Source: UBA11855 sp035297385
GTDB taxonomy: Archaea; Thermoproteota; Bathyarchaeia; Bathyarchaeales; Bathycorpusculaceae
DNA length: 7,647 bases
Assembly: GCA_035297385.1 (NCBI GenBank)
Contig: DATGZD010000150.1
Location: 1-7,647, forward strand
Direction of reading: 5' to 3'
Below the pieces are notes generated by a model. The model was given only the letters and a program-made list of their open reading frames with translations, did not search any database and was not told the DNA's origin. The translations under genes and the position numbers were made by a program. The first letter of the stretch is position 1. Each line of letters opens with the position of its first letter. Of the stretch, positions 6,683 through 7,647 are shown in pieces.

Positions 6683-7225
6683 TTAAGCAGGAGTTGTTAT
6701 TAGTTGTCTCTCTTTTTGGACGGGCGCCATAACGTGTCTACAGTTAAGATGTTGTGGGATCATGGGAATATCGGTTCGTGTTGTTTCCTTTAGTGTCCTT
6801 GGAAAAGTATTGTTCAATATTTCTTGGATATCAAATTCTTTTCCCTCTAGGTTTCTCGTACACACATCAGTCATAGATTTTGGTCGTCCATATGTGTGAA
6901 CGGTAGTACACCTAGTCATGCCTTTTGAAAGAATTACTCTTCCAAGACCCATAGTGTGTAGTCGGTTGGTTTCAGTCCAAGCACATGATGCTATACCTCG
7001 AAGGTTTTTGCCCTCTTTAGAAGCTAATTTGTATAAACGCTGTTTTAACCAGGCTAGGTTATGTCTATCTCTAAAATGTTCGATGAATAAGTCTCGTAAA
7101 GCCTCTTTGTCATCTATACAGGTAGCGTACTGAAAGTCATATGTTTTCAAGAAGTCAAGTATTGTTTTCTGCACGTCGTCATCAATGTCTTGCGCTATAC
7201 GATCTGCTCGCACATTATATGACAT
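6683..7225 (-). CDS. Orphan phage head-morphogenesis-like protein (Mu gpF / SPP1 gp7 type domain)
   Basis: The 180-residue protein (ATG at 7225; a TTG at 7234 would add three residues) has no signal peptide or membrane segment. Residues 1-75 look helical and charged. From about 76 to 168 the layout resembles the Mu gpF/SPP1 gp7 minor head protein domain: an A-x-T-E-T segment at 82-86 (family form R-T-E-T/A), a variable stretch, C-x-x-L-x-G-K-x-F at 122-131, and a closing P-x-x-P-x-H-x-N-C-R-H at 154-164 (family form P-P-x-H-P-N-C-R-C). In phages such proteins sit at the portal and aid head assembly; the same domain also occurs at the front of phage-encoded polymorphic toxins. Here there is no portal, terminase or capsid gene nearby; the neighbours are pgk and aspartate kinase. 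The frame is intact, so it may be a provirus remnant or a retained cellular gene. The assignment rests on motif spacing seen by eye; the true function is unknown. Confidence 0.55.
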   Translation of the reverse strand: MSYNVRADRIAQDIDDDVQKTILDFLKTYDFQYATCIDDKEALRDLFIEHFRDRHNLAWLKQRLYKLASKEGKNLRGIASCAWTETNRLHTMGLGRVILSKGMTRCTTVHTYGRPKSMTDVCTRNLEGKEFDIQEILNNTFPRTLKETTRTDIPMIPQHLNCRHVMAPVQKERQLITTPA

Positions 7226-7258
7226 AAAACTCAACGATAATCTAACATAGCTCAGGTG

Positions 7259-7268
7259 AAATAAAAAC
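7259..7268 (-). promoter_or_regulatory. Candidate TATA box for the phage-head-like gene
   Basis: The minus strand reads GTTTTTATTT here, centred about 39 bases before the ATG at 7225. A start about 26 bases downstream would give a leader of roughly 13 bases, and no ribosome site is visible before the ATG, which fits a short-leader or leaderless archaeal transcript. Confidence 0.35.
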
Positions 7269-7367
7269 TTTCAGTAAATCTATCATCAGGATAGTGCCAA
7301 GTCATCTTTCCAAGTACTAGAGGCTCAACTTTTGCGTAAATAATTGTCAACTAAGATGCCAATGAAC

Positions 7368-7398
7368 AAAAAAAGAAAAATATGAAAGTTAAACTTTC
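7368..7398 (-). terminator. Hairpin plus oligo-T terminator after phosphoglycerate kinase
   Basis: A perfect seven-base inverted repeat (GAAAGTT/AACTTTC, 7384-7398) spans the pgk stop codon. On the minus strand it is followed by TATTTTTC and a run of seven T (7380-7368). Archaeal RNA polymerase terminates at T-rich runs, so this probably ends the pgk transcript and separates it from the next gene. Confidence 0.6.
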
Positions 7399-7646
7399 TT
7401 AGTTTGGGCGGCATTCTCCAAAGCAACTACGCCAGGAAGCTTCTTACCCATCAAGAATTCGATGAGTGCTCCGCCTGCAGTGCTGATGTAGCCAATTTTG
7501 TTTGTTAAACCATACTCTTCGATCGCAGCGATTGTGTTCCCGCCTCCTGCAAGACTGAATGCGTTACTGTTTGCAATAGCTTCTAAGACGTTCTTAGTGC
7601 CATAATTGAATTCTTTATTCTCGTATACTCCCATTGGCCCGCTGAC
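7389..7646 (-). CDS. pgk: Phosphoglycerate kinase, C-terminal 85 residues (5' end beyond window)
   Basis: Phosphoglycerate kinase interconverts 1,3-bisphosphoglycerate plus ADP and 3-phosphoglycerate plus ATP in central carbon metabolism. Only the last 85 residues are present; the frame continues off the right edge. The visible part begins with SGPMGVYE, the conserved segment of the nucleotide-binding domain, then AGGGNTIAAI (usual GGGDT), and STAGGALIEFLMGKKLPGV close to the C-terminus, which corresponds to the family's STGGGAxLEFLxGKxLPGV. Asn replaces the usual Asp in GGGDT and Ala replaces the first Gly in the second glycine run; the reading frame is otherwise normal. The ATG at 7634 is an internal methionine, not the start, because the frame stays open upstream with family-like residues. 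It is followed by its own terminator, so it is probably not in the same operon as the genes to the left. Confidence 0.93.
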   Translation of the reverse strand, partial: VSGPMGVYENKEFNYGTKNVLEAIANSNAFSLAGGGNTIAAIEEYGLTNKIGYISTAGGALIEFLMGKKLPGVVALENAAQTKKV

Positions 7647-7647
7647 T

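Noticed and set aside
6617..6820. 12-base direct repeat ATTGTTCAATAT at 6617-6628 and 6809-6820
   Set aside because: One or two exact 12-base repeats are expected by chance in a window of this size, and one copy is inside a coding region.
7280..7294. CTATC/GATAG inverted repeat upstream of the phage-head-like gene's TATA-like box
   Set aside because: A five-base stem is too short to support as an operator without comparative evidence.
7272..7308. C/D-box-like guide RNA (GATGA, CTGATGA and CTGA on the minus strand)
   Set aside because: The would-be D' and C' boxes overlap, the C box has a mismatch and the second guide would be only eight bases, so it does not fit an archaeal C/D sRNA.

Overview
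The window looks like archaeal chromosome, AT-rich by eye (roughly 40% GC), with every recognisable gene on the minus strand. Three points support Archaea. The early aromatic pathway is the archaeal version: a class I aldolase-type 2-amino-3,7-dideoxy-D-threo-hept-6-ulosonate (ADH) synthase followed by type II 3-dehydroquinate synthase, in place of DAHP synthase and AroB. Shikimate is phosphorylated by a GHMP-superfamily kinase rather than an AroK-type P-loop kinase. Ribosome sites are AGGTG-like and the upstream regions carry TATA-like boxes. The exact lineage is not resolved; a mesophilic TACK-group archaeon (for example Bathyarchaeia-like) is only a guess.

Reading in the direction of transcription (right to left): 7646-7389 is the C-terminal end of phosphoglycerate kinase, closed by a small hairpin and an oligo-T run. 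A short intergenic region with a candidate promoter follows. Then 7225-6683 encodes a 180-residue protein that resembles the Mu gpF / SPP1 gp7 phage head-morphogenesis domain and has no viral neighbours here. A 326-base non-coding stretch (6682-6357) holds TATA-like elements, several small inverted repeats and an 11-bp inverted repeat just before the next gene. From 6356 to beyond position 1 runs a tight seven-gene cluster: aspartate kinase, ADH synthase, 3-dehydroquinate synthase II, type I 3-dehydroquinate dehydratase, shikimate dehydrogenase, archaeal shikimate kinase, and the N-terminal two thirds of EPSP synthase, which runs off the left edge.

The cluster reads as one biochemical route. 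Aspartate kinase makes aspartyl phosphate. Aspartate-semialdehyde dehydrogenase (not in the window) would reduce this to L-aspartate semialdehyde, which ADH synthase condenses with a deoxy-ketohexose phosphate. DHQ synthase II closes the ring, and the next four enzymes carry 3-dehydroquinate to EPSP. Five of the six gene junctions overlap by 1 or 4 bases and the sixth has a 4-base gap. Several starts are TTG or GTG lying inside the previous stop codon, which implies co-transcription and translational coupling.

The least ordinary items are the orphan phage-head-like gene between housekeeping genes, and the repeat-rich leader in front of the aspartate kinase-shikimate operon. I see no CRISPR array, tRNA, rRNA or insertion sequence.
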